Of a stretch of 26,926 nucleotides of DNA, positions 7,822 through 15,155 are shown in pieces. The translations under genes were made by a program, and so were the position numbers. The notes under the pieces are model-generated. The model saw only the letters and a program-made list of their open reading frames with translations, made no database searches and had not been told where the DNA came from. Origin of the DNA: Anaerolineales bacterium (GTDB taxonomy: Bacteria > Chloroflexota > Anaerolineae > Anaerolineales > Anaerolineaceae). The stretch lies in assembly GCA_020060485.1 (NCBI GenBank), contig JAGVAB010000092.1, positions 1-26,926 of the forward strand, given 5' to 3'. Numbering within the stretch: position 1 is the first letter of the stretch; every line of letters begins with the position of its first letter.

Positions 7822-9414
7822 CTAACGCGCCACCTGATTGCGCCCCTTGAACTTTGCCCGGTACATCGCCTGGTCCGCCTTGCGCATCACATCCCGAATT
7901 TCTTTGCTGCTGGAAGGGAACTCGGCTACCCCGATCGACACGGTGATACCAACCCGAAAATCATCCACTTCGCTCCTCATCTTTTCGATCAAACGGCGGA
8001 TATCTTCGGCGCGTTTCATGCCCTGCTCCAGGCCAACTTCAGTCAACAGGATCAAAAATTCCTCCCCCCCCAGCCGCACGGCAATGTCATCTTTGCGGGT
8101 CTGTTTGGAAAGCAGGCGTCCCAAATTCTGCAGGATCAGGTCGCCAGCGGCGTGACCATAGGTATCATTGACCAGCTTGAATTCATCGATGTCAATGATC
8201 AGAATGGTAACCGGATACTCCTTACGCTGGGCGCGCGCCACTTCCTTGGGCAGTGCCTCCTCCAGAAAGCGGCGGTTGAGCAGATTGGTCAACGGGTCAC
8301 GGATCACCTGGTCTTCCAGTGAAGCTTGCAGGGATTTGATCTCACGCAGCTGGGCGCGCAGCTTCTGATTGGCTTCTTCCAGTCTCGCCTCGATTTGCAG
8401 TTGCTTGGTAATGTCCTGCCAGGTGACCAGTCTGCCGGTAATTTGCTGCTCCCGGTTATACAAAGGTGTAATGTTCACCCCCAGAAATTTTTTCTGGTAT
8501 TTCACCTGAAAAGAAATGGGAACCCGGTCGCCCCGCCGGATCAACGCTTCCAGTTCCGGCCATTGGCGCAGGGCAGAGACAATGTTGGCACCGATCACGG
8601 TCGTGCGATCCTGTTGCAGCAATGCCAACGCAGATTGGTTGATCTCCACCACCCGCCAACGATCGTCCACCACCAACAGCCCTTCGGGCATGGTTTCCAG
8701 CAATGCCTCTTTGGCCACCGGCACCAGATCAAAAATGGAGAAGCGGTAAATGCCAACTGTGTAAAACAATCCCTGAAATATGAACATGATTGGCGTCGGA
8801 TCCATACCGGGAAAAGGCGAGACGCCCATAAAACGCAGCAGATTGACCAGTGGAGGAATACAAGCCCCGATCAGGATCAAGCCGTACTGCTGTCGAAAAA
8901 TACCGCGGGTACGTAAAAAGCCGCGAATAATAATGAACACACTGACCAGAATAAGGGCGTAGATGTAAACGATATTGAGCCAAAACCACAATCCACCTTC
9001 ATAAATATCTGAACTGGAAGGGGTACGTTTACCGGCGAAGAACAATCCATGCCAGGGGTCAGTCCACAAAAGGATCAGGGTCAGAGCCGGTTCCACGCAC
9101 AGCAAAGCAATGGTCTTCCTGGTGATCCATTTGTCCAGATAAGTGACCTGGAAGGCAAAGAGGACCATGGCAGTGGGCACGATCACCACCCCCAGATAAG
9201 TGGCATCCAGCCAGAAGAAACGCGCCGGCCACTCGGGGAACAACCAGTGCAGGCTGTAGGTCCAGGCCCAAATGGTGGCCCCGCCCATGAATACCATTAA
9301 TGCCAACACCCCTGGCGCCCGGCGTCTTGGCCAGGTGAGCAGGATGAAGAACAGGGAAATGCACCCGGAGATGAAAAGGATGACAGCGTAATGTAAGTAA
9401 TCAGTGTTCATCAT
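7822..9414 (-). CDS. Membrane diguanylate cyclase (7TM-PAS-GGDEF)
   Basis: This 530-residue protein should make cyclic di-GMP from two GTP. Residues 1 to about 225 are hydrophobic with the layout of the histidine-kinase N-terminal 7TM sensor region (HisKA_7TM). A PAS domain follows at about 240-335 (MPEGLLVVDDRWRVVEINQSAL), then a coiled-coil linker at about 336-368, then the GGDEF domain. The active-site motif is GGEEF at 449-453, metal-binding aspartates lie in IDIDEFK at about 408-410, and an RxxD inhibitory site (R440-D443) sits five residues before the motif, predicting product inhibition. No EAL domain is present. The ATG at 9414 has a poor ribosome binding site and ATG 9411 is equally possible. 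It lies 86 bases downstream of the lipoprotein gene on the same strand. Confidence 0.93.
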   Translation of the reverse strand: MMNTDYLHYAVILFISGCISLFFILLTWPRRRAPGVLALMVFMGGATIWAWTYSLHWLFPEWPARFFWLDATYLGVVIVPTAMVLFAFQVTYLDKWITRKTIALLCVEPALTLILLWTDPWHGLFFAGKRTPSSSDIYEGGLWFWLNIVYIYALILVSVFIIIRGFLRTRGIFRQQYGLILIGACIPPLVNLLRFMGVSPFPGMDPTPIMFIFQGLFYTVGIYRFSIFDLVPVAKEALLETMPEGLLVVDDRWRVVEINQSALALLQQDRTTVIGANIVSALRQWPELEALIRRGDRVPISFQVKYQKKFLGVNITPLYNREQQITGRLVTWQDITKQLQIEARLEEANQKLRAQLREIKSLQASLEDQVIRDPLTNLLNRRFLEEALPKEVARAQRKEYPVTILIIDIDEFKLVNDTYGHAAGDLILQNLGRLLSKQTRKDDIAVRLGGEEFLILLTEVGLEQGMKRAEDIRRLIEKMRSEVDDFRVGITVSIGVAEFPSSSKEIRDVMRKADQAMYRAKFKGRNQVAR

Positions 9415-9500
9415 AAGAGGATCAATACATCTCTATCTGCAGCCAGGCAGAGCGGATTCCCTGTGCTGCTTTCTATAAAGGGCTGACCCCGCTTGTCATT

Positions 9501-10562
9501 TTATTGAGCATTCAACTTCTTAAAATGATTGGTCAGGGTATAGGTAATATAATTTTCCCACAAGGCCTGCACCTTGGCTTGCGGATAATCGTGGCTGCAA
9601 AAAGTTTGAATCACCATTGTGCCGTCCAGGCAGGTTGCCAGCACACCGCGCGAAGACTTTTCGTGCATGTATAATCCCCCCACCAGTTCAGCATCACCGC
9701 TGGAGCCCAGACGAATTAAATCACCCACGTCCCCCGTCCAGTACACGGTGGGGTAGCTCAGCGGCTGGGCATAATTGGGACTGCTTAGCAAGGGATGACC
9801 AGAATCCAGCCAGTAGATCGAATAATCATACGGGTCATAGTTGCCACTGCGGGTCCAGTCGCGTTCGAATTCGACCCCACATTTGTAGAGCAAAGGAGCA
9901 ATGCGCCCGTTGGCGATCGAATCCAGATACCAGATCTCAACGATCAGGGCAGCATCACGATTGTTGACCCGTTCCAGGATCACATCCCAAAACTCACCGC
10001 GCACCGCACTGCGTGATTCGGCCGCCACGATGATCAGATCCCAGGGCTGGGGGGAGTTAAGATGCTCCATGAAGTTGCCCACGGCGTCACCCACAAAGAC
10101 AATCTTGCCGCCGCGGAAGCCCATGCGATTGACCGTATTGCGCACATAGGTCACCTCGGCCATGCCCTGCATATCTTCAAAGACCAGAATATTGGCCGCC
10201 TTGACCTGGGCACTCACATCCTGCACCACTGGCGCGGCCGGGGCCGCTGCGGTGTCGGCAGGCAGCGGCGGAGCTTCCACTGTATAGGTTGGATACGGGG
10301 TGTAGGTGGGCTGCTCAACCGGCAGAACCGGTTGGGTGGGCTGCTCCTGCACTGGCGGCGGCACAACTGCCTGACTGACTTCGGCATCCAGCGTGGCCTG
10401 CTGCTCTGCCAGCATGGTGGCCTGAATGCCCAACGAGATTTGAGTCTGTTCCATGCCGTTGTCAGCCGGTGCTTCACCGGTGGGCAAATTACAGCCCGCC
10501 AAAACAGCCAAAACAACCAACCACACCAAAAGGGCTTTGACAGCCGGGGCTCTGCTTTTCAT
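9501..10562 (-). CDS. Unrecognised lipoprotein with Pro/Thr-rich linker
   Basis: I do not recognise a named family. The 353-residue product has a signal peptide with lipobox VLAGC (Cys24). A Gln/Glu-rich segment follows, then a Pro-Thr-Tyr-rich linker at about residues 75-120 (PVEQPTYTPYPTYTVEAPP), and a globular domain from about residue 125 to the end. That domain begins NILVFEDMQGM and alternates hydrophobic strands with helices (KIVFVGDAV, DLIIVAAESR, ALIVEIWYLDS, GVLATCLDGTMVIQTFCSHDY), reminiscent of a class I glutamine-amidotransferase/ThuA-like fold; this is a loose resemblance and catalytic residues were not identified. The ATG at 10562 was chosen because GGGAGAGGTGGAG precedes it and the signal peptide starts there. 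The protein is presumably anchored outside the cytoplasmic membrane. It may be co-transcribed with the diguanylate cyclase gene. Confidence 0.85.
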   Translation of the reverse strand: MKSRAPAVKALLVWLVVLAVLAGCNLPTGEAPADNGMEQTQISLGIQATMLAEQQATLDAEVSQAVVPPPVQEQPTQPVLPVEQPTYTPYPTYTVEAPPLPADTAAAPAAPVVQDVSAQVKAANILVFEDMQGMAEVTYVRNTVNRMGFRGGKIVFVGDAVGNFMEHLNSPQPWDLIIVAAESRSAVRGEFWDVILERVNNRDAALIVEIWYLDSIANGRIAPLLYKCGVEFERDWTRSGNYDPYDYSIYWLDSGHPLLSSPNYAQPLSYPTVYWTGDVGDLIRLGSSGDAELVGGLYMHEKSSRGVLATCLDGTMVIQTFCSHDYPQAKVQALWENYITYTLTNHFKKLNAQ

Positions 10563-10601
10563 CTCCACCTCTCCCTTTATTAAATTCTCCCGATATAATA
10601 C

Positions 10602-10629
10602 ATTATACCCACTGGCATTGTGGATGCAA
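10602..10629 (-). promoter_or_regulatory. Candidate sigma-70 promoter of the lipoprotein gene
   Basis: On the minus strand, TTGCAT (10629-10624) and a perfect TATAAT (10607-10602) are separated by 16 bases, 40 bases upstream of the lipoprotein ATG. A plus-strand TATAAT at 10594-10599 overlaps the region and could serve the divergent phosphatase gene, but it lacks a good -35. Confidence 0.5.
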
Positions 10630-10686
10630 CTCCCATTTTGCAAATCCTCGTCTCAACCCTGTTGCAAGAGGCGCCTTGTCTTCTCC

Positions 10687-11397
10687 ATGAATCTGATCTA
10701 TCTTGTACGCCACGGCGAAAATGTCGCCAACCTGACCAAAGAATTTTCTTGCCGCAAGATTGACTACTCACTCACCCCGCGCGGCGTCTTGCAAGCCAGG
10801 CAAACGGCAGCTTTCTTCAAGACACAGGCTATCCATGCAGTCTATTGCTCGCCGTTGAAGCGGGCGATTGAAACTGCTGAATACATTGCTGTGGCTTCAG
10901 GGCTGCCCTGGACTGTGCTGGAAGAACTGCGGGAACTGGATGTCGGTGAACTGGAAGGGGCAGAAGACCTTCAGGCCGCCTGGGAGCATCACAACCGCGT
11001 TCTTCAGACCTGGTTTGAGGGCTGCCCAGATATCCGTTTTCCACAAGGTGAAAACCAGTACGATCTGATCCGGCGCATGCAACTGGCATTGAGCAAGGCC
11101 CTGGAAGGCCGGCAGGATCAGCATATCGTGATGGTCGGACACGGCGGCATATTCCGCGCCACGATTGAAGCTCTTTGTCCTGCAGCAGACATGAATATGG
11201 TACGCGGTGTCCACAGCCAGAATTGCTCTTATGCACGCCTTGCTGCAACAACGCAAAATGCAAAACAGGAAGTGCAACTGTTGAGCTGGGGAGAGCACGA
11301 TCACCTGTCGGGTGAGGCTGCCGCTTTCACCCCTGGCGTTCCATCACACGAGGAACTGCGTACCCTGCGAAACCGCCACGCGCCGGGCACTGCATGA
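10687..11397 (+). CDS. Histidine phosphatase (phosphoglycerate mutase-like)
   Basis: This 236-residue protein belongs to the histidine phosphatase superfamily. The N-terminal motif LVRHGEN has the nucleophile His9, and a second catalytic histidine lies in VMVGHGGI. The pattern with SPLKRAIETAEYIA and LDVGELEG is that of the GpmB/CobC-like branch, which includes phosphatases of small metabolites as well as mutases; the exact substrate cannot be assigned. The start at 10687 is set by the family N-terminus: the frame stays open upstream to 10453 but the extra residues look non-coding and overlap the divergent lipoprotein gene. No strong ribosome binding site is visible. It converges on the cysteine peptidase gene. 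Confidence 0.88.
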   Translation: MNLIYLVRHGENVANLTKEFSCRKIDYSLTPRGVLQARQTAAFFKTQAIHAVYCSPLKRAIETAEYIAVASGLPWTVLEELRELDVGELEGAEDLQAAWEHHNRVLQTWFEGCPDIRFPQGENQYDLIRRMQLALSKALEGRQDQHIVMVGHGGIFRATIEALCPAADMNMVRGVHSQNCSYARLAATTQNAKQEVQLLSWGEHDHLSGEAAAFTPGVPSHEELRTLRNRHAPGTA

Positions 11398-11497
11398 GCG
11401 GCGTTGCGTAAATTCGTTGTGTGTTTCCCAAGCAAGAGAAACCCGCCGCTCAGCTGAATCGCTTGCGGCGGATCATCATCATACATTTGATTAACAG

Positions 11498-11518
11498 AGC
11501 CTGGTATTCGCCCAGGCT
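11498..11518 (-). terminator. Hairpin directly after the cysteine peptidase stop
   Basis: A perfect 7-bp stem (11498-11504 with 11512-11518) abuts the peptidase stop codon on the minus strand. The following sequence (CTGTTAATC) has only a poor T-tract, so this is at best a weak terminator. Confidence 0.4.
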
Positions 11519-12862
11519 TCAGTCTGCCCCGGCCAGCGAGCCCATCGGGTCCCAGGGAGGCAGTACCACTGGTTCAGCTTCCAGGGCCGCCAGCAGTTCA
11601 GGCGAGAGATAGCGTTTGCTGACAGCCACCTCATACATGAATTCCTCAAACCAGGCATCACTCATTACCAAAAAACCTTTGTCGCCATACTTCCGGCCCC
11701 AACTGTTCTCCACCCGCCAGCGGTTTGGCTGGCCTGTTTCATCCAGATTGACGCCCGTCAACACCATGGCATGTGTCATCTGACTTTCGCCATAATCCAG
11801 GCGCTGACCCTTGTCCAGCCGGAAATCCATGCCATACAACGATTCCAAGTCATAGACTTCGAGGTCAAGAATACCCAGCTCTTTGTTGAACAACTTGCCC
11901 ACATCACAGCCGAACCAAACCGCCTGCCCATCCGCCAGGCTCTGGCAGGTGATGTGCTTAAAGGTATCCATAGCTACATTCAAATAGCGCACTGGCTGGC
12001 CGTCAACCACATTCCCCAGGTACTGCACGGTGTACGTGCGGTCATAGGGCTTGTCCGCGGTGGGGGCGTTGATCAGGCACACCAGGTCATCCAGATCACT
12101 GCCAACATATTCGGCAAAGAACTCCTGCGGGCTGATCTCGCCATGCCGGTGGAATTCACCGTCCTGATCGCGCCATTGCCAGACAAAACTTTGCGGCGGT
12201 TGACCAAGGTGAATAGCCAGCATGCGGTAAAGCTCAGCCAGGAGCACGTCTTTTTCTTCGCGTAATTCTTCCATGCCTGCACCGGCAGCATGCATCTGGC
12301 GCAGACTGGCCGCGTCGCGGCGCAGTTTGCTGGTCAGCATACGGTTCATTGGAGCCGAGGTACTGCTGCTGAAGGTTTCGGGCATGAAACCCTTGGGCAG
12401 CACGCCATACTTCCTGACCAGGCTGACAAACATGTCCCACTGTCCGCCATCGGCAATGGGATGGTCCAGCAGCCACATCATCAGCCGCCCGTCCAGCGGT
12501 TCATCCAGTGTTTCAAGAATGCTTTCCAGAAAGAAATTGGCCTTTTCCAGCTTGTCCCAAAACATGAGATAGGTTTGGGAAAGCTCAAATTTCTTCAGGT
12601 TCAGCTTGCGGCGCGCCTCCAGGCGCAGGGCGTTCAACCCGGCAAACAACCAGCAGCGTCCGCTGGCTTTCTGGTCAGTGGCCTTGGGGGTCTTGATCAG
12701 GTGCGAAAAACTGTGATGGCTGCGGTTGACCACCTCCCGATTAAGAGCGGCAGCTTGCAGGCCGTTTTGGGTAACAGCATTCAACGCCACCCGGTTGGCA
12801 GGTTCTTCGTCAAACAACGCTTCAAAATAGGCAATGTCTTCAAATTCGATTGGCTCTTGCAT
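11519..12862 (-). CDS. pepC: C1 family cysteine peptidase, bleomycin hydrolase / aminopeptidase C type
   Basis: This 447-residue protein is a papain-fold cysteine aminopeptidase of the bleomycin hydrolase family, which is normally cytoplasmic and hexameric and trims N-terminal residues from peptides. The catalytic signature is complete: Gln64 and Cys70 in DQKASGRCWLFAGLN, His364 in MTHAMVLTGV and Asn386 in VENSWG. Length matches the family (about 440-450). The extended C-terminus (beyond about residue 430, VVLPPWDPMGSLAGAD) resembles the arm that plugs the active site in characterised members but is somewhat longer. The ATG at 12862 is preferred over 12928 because AAAGGA lies upstream and the family N-terminus begins there. 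A candidate promoter lies just upstream. Confidence 0.93.
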   Translation of the reverse strand: MQEPIEFEDIAYFEALFDEEPANRVALNAVTQNGLQAAALNREVVNRSHHSFSHLIKTPKATDQKASGRCWLFAGLNALRLEARRKLNLKKFELSQTYLMFWDKLEKANFFLESILETLDEPLDGRLMMWLLDHPIADGGQWDMFVSLVRKYGVLPKGFMPETFSSSTSAPMNRMLTSKLRRDAASLRQMHAAGAGMEELREEKDVLLAELYRMLAIHLGQPPQSFVWQWRDQDGEFHRHGEISPQEFFAEYVGSDLDDLVCLINAPTADKPYDRTYTVQYLGNVVDGQPVRYLNVAMDTFKHITCQSLADGQAVWFGCDVGKLFNKELGILDLEVYDLESLYGMDFRLDKGQRLDYGESQMTHAMVLTGVNLDETGQPNRWRVENSWGRKYGDKGFLVMSDAWFEEFMYEVAVSKRYLSPELLAALEAEPVVLPPWDPMGSLAGAD

Positions 12863-12895
12863 GGCAGGTATCCTTTTCACGACAATGATGACTGT

Positions 12896-12924
12896 ATTGT
12901 ACACCTGACCTCGGCTGGCAGCAA
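12896..12924 (-). promoter_or_regulatory. Candidate promoter of the cysteine peptidase gene
   Basis: On the minus strand, TTGCTG (12924-12919) and TACAAT (12901-12896) are separated by 17 bases, 34 bases upstream of the chosen ATG. Confidence 0.45.
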
Positions 12925-13014
12925 ACACGGGTCATCTGGTGTTTGCTTAACCGTTTTGATTTTCTGAAAGCCATGCTCGTTGTGCCAGAAAGCCAAGGCC
13001 AGCATCACCGCGTC

Positions 13015-13043
13015 TTGCCGCGACCGGGGGAATATGATAAAAT
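13015..13043 (+). promoter_or_regulatory. Promoter of tRNA-Ser(UGA)
   Basis: TTGCCG (13015-13020) and TAAAAT (13038-13043) are separated by exactly 17 bases and end 21 bases before the tRNA 5' end. Confidence 0.6.
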
Positions 13044-13064
13044 CCTGGGGCATGCTGGTCACCG

Positions 13065-13151
13065 GGAGGGATGACCGAGAGGCTTAAGGTGCATGTCTTG
13101 AAAACATGTGTGGGTTCACGCCCACCGAGGGTTCGAATCCCTCTCCCTCCG
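13065..13151 (+). tRNA. tRNA-Ser, anticodon UGA
   Basis: A full cloverleaf can be folded: acceptor stem 13065-13071 with 13144-13150, discriminator G at 13151, anticodon loop CTTGAAA giving anticodon UGA, a long variable arm (GTGGG...CCCAC) typical of serine tRNAs and a T arm with TTCGAAT between GAGGG and CCCTC. The 3' CCA is not encoded, so it must be added by nucleotidyltransferase. It reads UCA and related serine codons. Confidence 0.96.
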
Positions 13152-13190
13152 CTCCATCAATGGCCATGCGTGCATCAGCAGGCTGGCGCA

Positions 13191-13219
13191 AACAGCTCCT
13201 GGAAATGCCAGGAGCTGTT
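13191..13219 (+). terminator. Terminator hairpin after tRNA-Ser(UGA)
   Basis: A perfect 12-bp stem (13191-13202 with 13208-13219) with a 5-base loop is followed by the moderately T-rich GTTATTCTTG. It begins 40 bases after the tRNA. Confidence 0.7.
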
Positions 13220-13449
13220 GTTATTCTTGATCAAACTGTTACCTCAGCATGGACGGCGTACGGCTTGATCCATACACACCGAAAACCAGTTTTATACCGG
13301 AAACGAAAATCCCTCTGACCGGAAGGCTTCCAGATATCCCAGCCCATCCTGCAAAATGGACATACTTTCTACCCAAAATAGTGGACATGGCAAGTAGCGT
13401 CCCAAAAGGCACATACTTACAGGGCTCATTTTTCGCCCGTCTTGCCGCC

Positions 13450-13478
13450 TTGTCCACAGGTGGCAAGTATGATAGAAT
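13450..13478 (+). promoter_or_regulatory. Promoter of tRNA-Ser(GCU)
   Basis: TTGTCC (13450-13455) and TAGAAT (13473-13478) are separated by 17 bases and end 14 bases before the tRNA. An overlapping TATGAT at 13468-13473 is less well spaced. Confidence 0.55.
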
Positions 13479-13492
13479 TCGTGGAGCAAATC

Positions 13493-13582
13493 GGGGAGGT
13501 GCCAGAGTGGTTGAATGGGGCCGCCTGCTAAGTGGTTGTCGGGTAATTAGCCCGACCGAGGGTTCGAATCCCTCCCTCCCCG
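13493..13582 (+). tRNA. tRNA-Ser, anticodon GCU
   Basis: Acceptor stem GGGGAGG (13493-13499) pairs with 13575-13581, followed by discriminator G. The anticodon loop TGCTAAG gives anticodon GCU, the long variable arm (GTCGGG...CCCGAC) marks a serine tRNA, and the T arm has TTCGAAT. CCA is not encoded. It reads AGC and AGU codons. Confidence 0.95.
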
Positions 13583-13593
13583 CTGTTTGTTTC

Positions 13594-13625
13594 AAGCCTT
13601 CGAGCACTCGAAGGCTTTTTTGTTT
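13594..13625 (+). terminator. Rho-independent terminator after tRNA-Ser(GCU)
   Basis: A perfect 10-bp stem (13594-13603 with 13608-13617) with a GCAC loop runs into TTTTTTGTTTT, eleven bases after the tRNA. Confidence 0.85.
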
Positions 13626-13699
13626 TCATTCGCCCCGCATCGCAACCTGCTTCACTGCCGACAAACAAACCCAGGGGAAATACCGCCCGCCGCGACATC

Positions 13700-13921
13700 T
13701 CAACCCGCCTTGGCGGCCGCCACCGTATACCCCATGTGCTCCACGGCCGCCTGGATGGCAGCTTCGCTCAACATGGATTCGTCATATTCCACCACCATAC
13801 GCCCCTTGCGATAGCTGGCCTCAACCATTGCCACCCCCGGCAAGCTGTCTTCCAGGCCTTCCAGCTTCATGGCGCAGTTGGGACATTCCATATTTGCGAT
13901 ACTCAATACAAGTCTGGTCAT
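13700..13921 (-). CDS. CopZ-like heavy-metal-associated (HMA) domain protein
   Basis: This 73-residue protein is a single ferredoxin-like HMA domain with the metal-binding motif MECPNC (Cys13 and Cys16). Such domains carry Cu(I), or occasionally other soft metals, between proteins in the cytoplasm. The ATG at 13921 has AGGA seven bases upstream; a GTG at 13933 is also in frame. The start lies eight bases after the stop of the upstream DsbD/cupredoxin gene, so the two form an operon. That pairing suggests the HMA protein supplies or receives copper from the membrane partner. Confidence 0.9.
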   Translation of the reverse strand: MTRLVLSIANMECPNCAMKLEGLEDSLPGVAMVEASYRKGRMVVEYDESMLSEAAIQAAVEHMGYTVAAAKAG

Positions 13922-13929
13922 TGTATTCC

Positions 13930-15060
13930 TCACAGGTCAAAAATGATATCGCCGGTGAACATACCCATCGAGCAAGAAAAAGGCATAAGCGTCCCTTTAT
14001 CCTGGGGCGGAATGTCAACAAAGGCTTCACCGGTCGGCTCCAGGTAAAGCTCCACGCCCAGAGAAGGGATGACAAAAGCCAGCGAACAGGAAAACACCCG
14101 GTCACTGACCAGCCGCAGCTTGAGCGGCACTCCCGCCGGAGCGTGCACCGTGCGAGGTTCATAGGCATTATTCTTAACCGTAACCGTGATCACATGATCT
14201 TCGATTGCGCTTGCATCCTGCAGTCCGGCGCCAAAAACCTCTACCGCGAACGCGCTCTGTGCCGGGGCTTGCTGCGCCGCACTGCTTGTCCCGGCTTGCG
14301 GGCTGGCCGCGTTGACCAGGCGGGTGAACGAGTAAGGCGACCCGGCCAGGGTAATGCCGCTATCAATGGAAACCAGTCCCAGGAACAACAGCAGCACGGC
14401 CACAAAGCGCATGAAATATTTCTCAAGCCTGGCTCCCAGCCGGGTGGCAAAATAAGCCACGCTGAAAAAGACCGGGCTGGTACCCAGGGTGAAAGCGAAC
14501 ATCAACGCGGCACCCATCAAAGGATTGGCTGTGCTGAGGGCCGCAGCCATCATGGCCTGGGTAATGCCGCAAGGGATCAATACCGTCATCAAGCCCAGGA
14601 AAAGCGGTGTCACCAGCGAGGAATCGGAAGCAGCCGCCGTTTTGCGCAGCCGCCGCCGAATGAAGGCCGGGGGTTCAAAGACGAAATAACGGAAGATGGG
14701 ATGCACGTTCAACATGCGCAAGGCCGAGCCCAGCATGAAGATGCCAATGCCAATTTGCAGCACAGCCCTGGCGGCTGACGAAAGTTGAAACATCTGCCCC
14801 ACCAAACCCAGCAGGAAACCCAACAGGGTATAAGCCAGCAGTTTTGCCGCCAGAAAAACCAGGATTGGCTGTGCTGAGACGGTGGGCTGGTTTTTAACCC
14901 GCCTCGCCTTGCGGGTTTTGGGCGCATTTTGCAAGTCTTTTTCGATCTGATGCGCCATCGAACCGGCCAACAGCCCTCCCTGGATGGCCAGGCAGCTCAA
15001 ACCGCCGGTGGTCAGACCGGTGATGAACGCGAGCAATAAATTTCCCGTGAAGTTCTCCAT
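13930..15060 (-). CDS. DsbD-like membrane protein fused to a C-terminal cupredoxin domain
   Basis: This 376-residue protein combines an N-terminal polytopic membrane domain of the DsbD/TauE-SafE/UreH-like type (often annotated sulfite exporter TauE/SafE family) with a C-terminal cupredoxin-like domain. The membrane part spans residues 8 to about 265, with GLTTGGLSCLAIQGGLLAG at the first helix (Cys23), a basic loop at about 45-55 and PCGITQAMMAAALSTANPLMGA in a central helix. After a short linker, residues about 285-376 form the cupredoxin-like domain (NAYEPRTVHAPAGVPLKL, SLAFVIPSLGVELYL, MPFSCSMGMFTG), whose Cys and Met residues could bind copper. The arrangement fits copper handling or thiol-redox transfer. 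The ATG at 15060 follows AAAGGA. An HMA gene follows directly. Confidence 0.88.
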   Translation of the reverse strand: MENFTGNLLLAFITGLTTGGLSCLAIQGGLLAGSMAHQIEKDLQNAPKTRKARRVKNQPTVSAQPILVFLAAKLLAYTLLGFLLGLVGQMFQLSSAARAVLQIGIGIFMLGSALRMLNVHPIFRYFVFEPPAFIRRRLRKTAAASDSSLVTPLFLGLMTVLIPCGITQAMMAAALSTANPLMGAALMFAFTLGTSPVFFSVAYFATRLGARLEKYFMRFVAVLLLFLGLVSIDSGITLAGSPYSFTRLVNAASPQAGTSSAAQQAPAQSAFAVEVFGAGLQDASAIEDHVITVTVKNNAYEPRTVHAPAGVPLKLRLVSDRVFSCSLAFVIPSLGVELYLEPTGEAFVDIPPQDKGTLMPFSCSMGMFTGDIIFDL

Positions 15061-15155
15061 ACCAATAATCCTTTTCCAGAACCAATTTACACCATGTTGG
15101 GAAGCAGATCACTTCCCCGAATTACCCAGACCGCCACAGTCAGCCAGCAGCACGC

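Larger units (their letters stand above)
13152..13492 (+). other. Gap between the two tRNA-Ser genes
   Basis: This 341-base stretch holds the terminator of the first tRNA and the promoter of the second. Open frames cross it on both strands, but they run through tRNA genes and have no family resemblance, so I see no protein gene. Confidence 0.7.

Noticed and set aside
11395..11452. Nine-base inverted repeat TGAGCGGCG / CGCCGCTCA around the phosphatase stop
   Set aside because: The 40-base loop and absence of a T-tract make a terminator unlikely; kept only as a note.
13249..14778. Long plus-strand open frame of 509 codons
   Set aside because: It runs straight through tRNA-Ser(GCU) and its terminator and then antisense to the DsbD/cupredoxin gene; composition is rich in Arg, His, Gln and Pro, as expected of a shadow frame.
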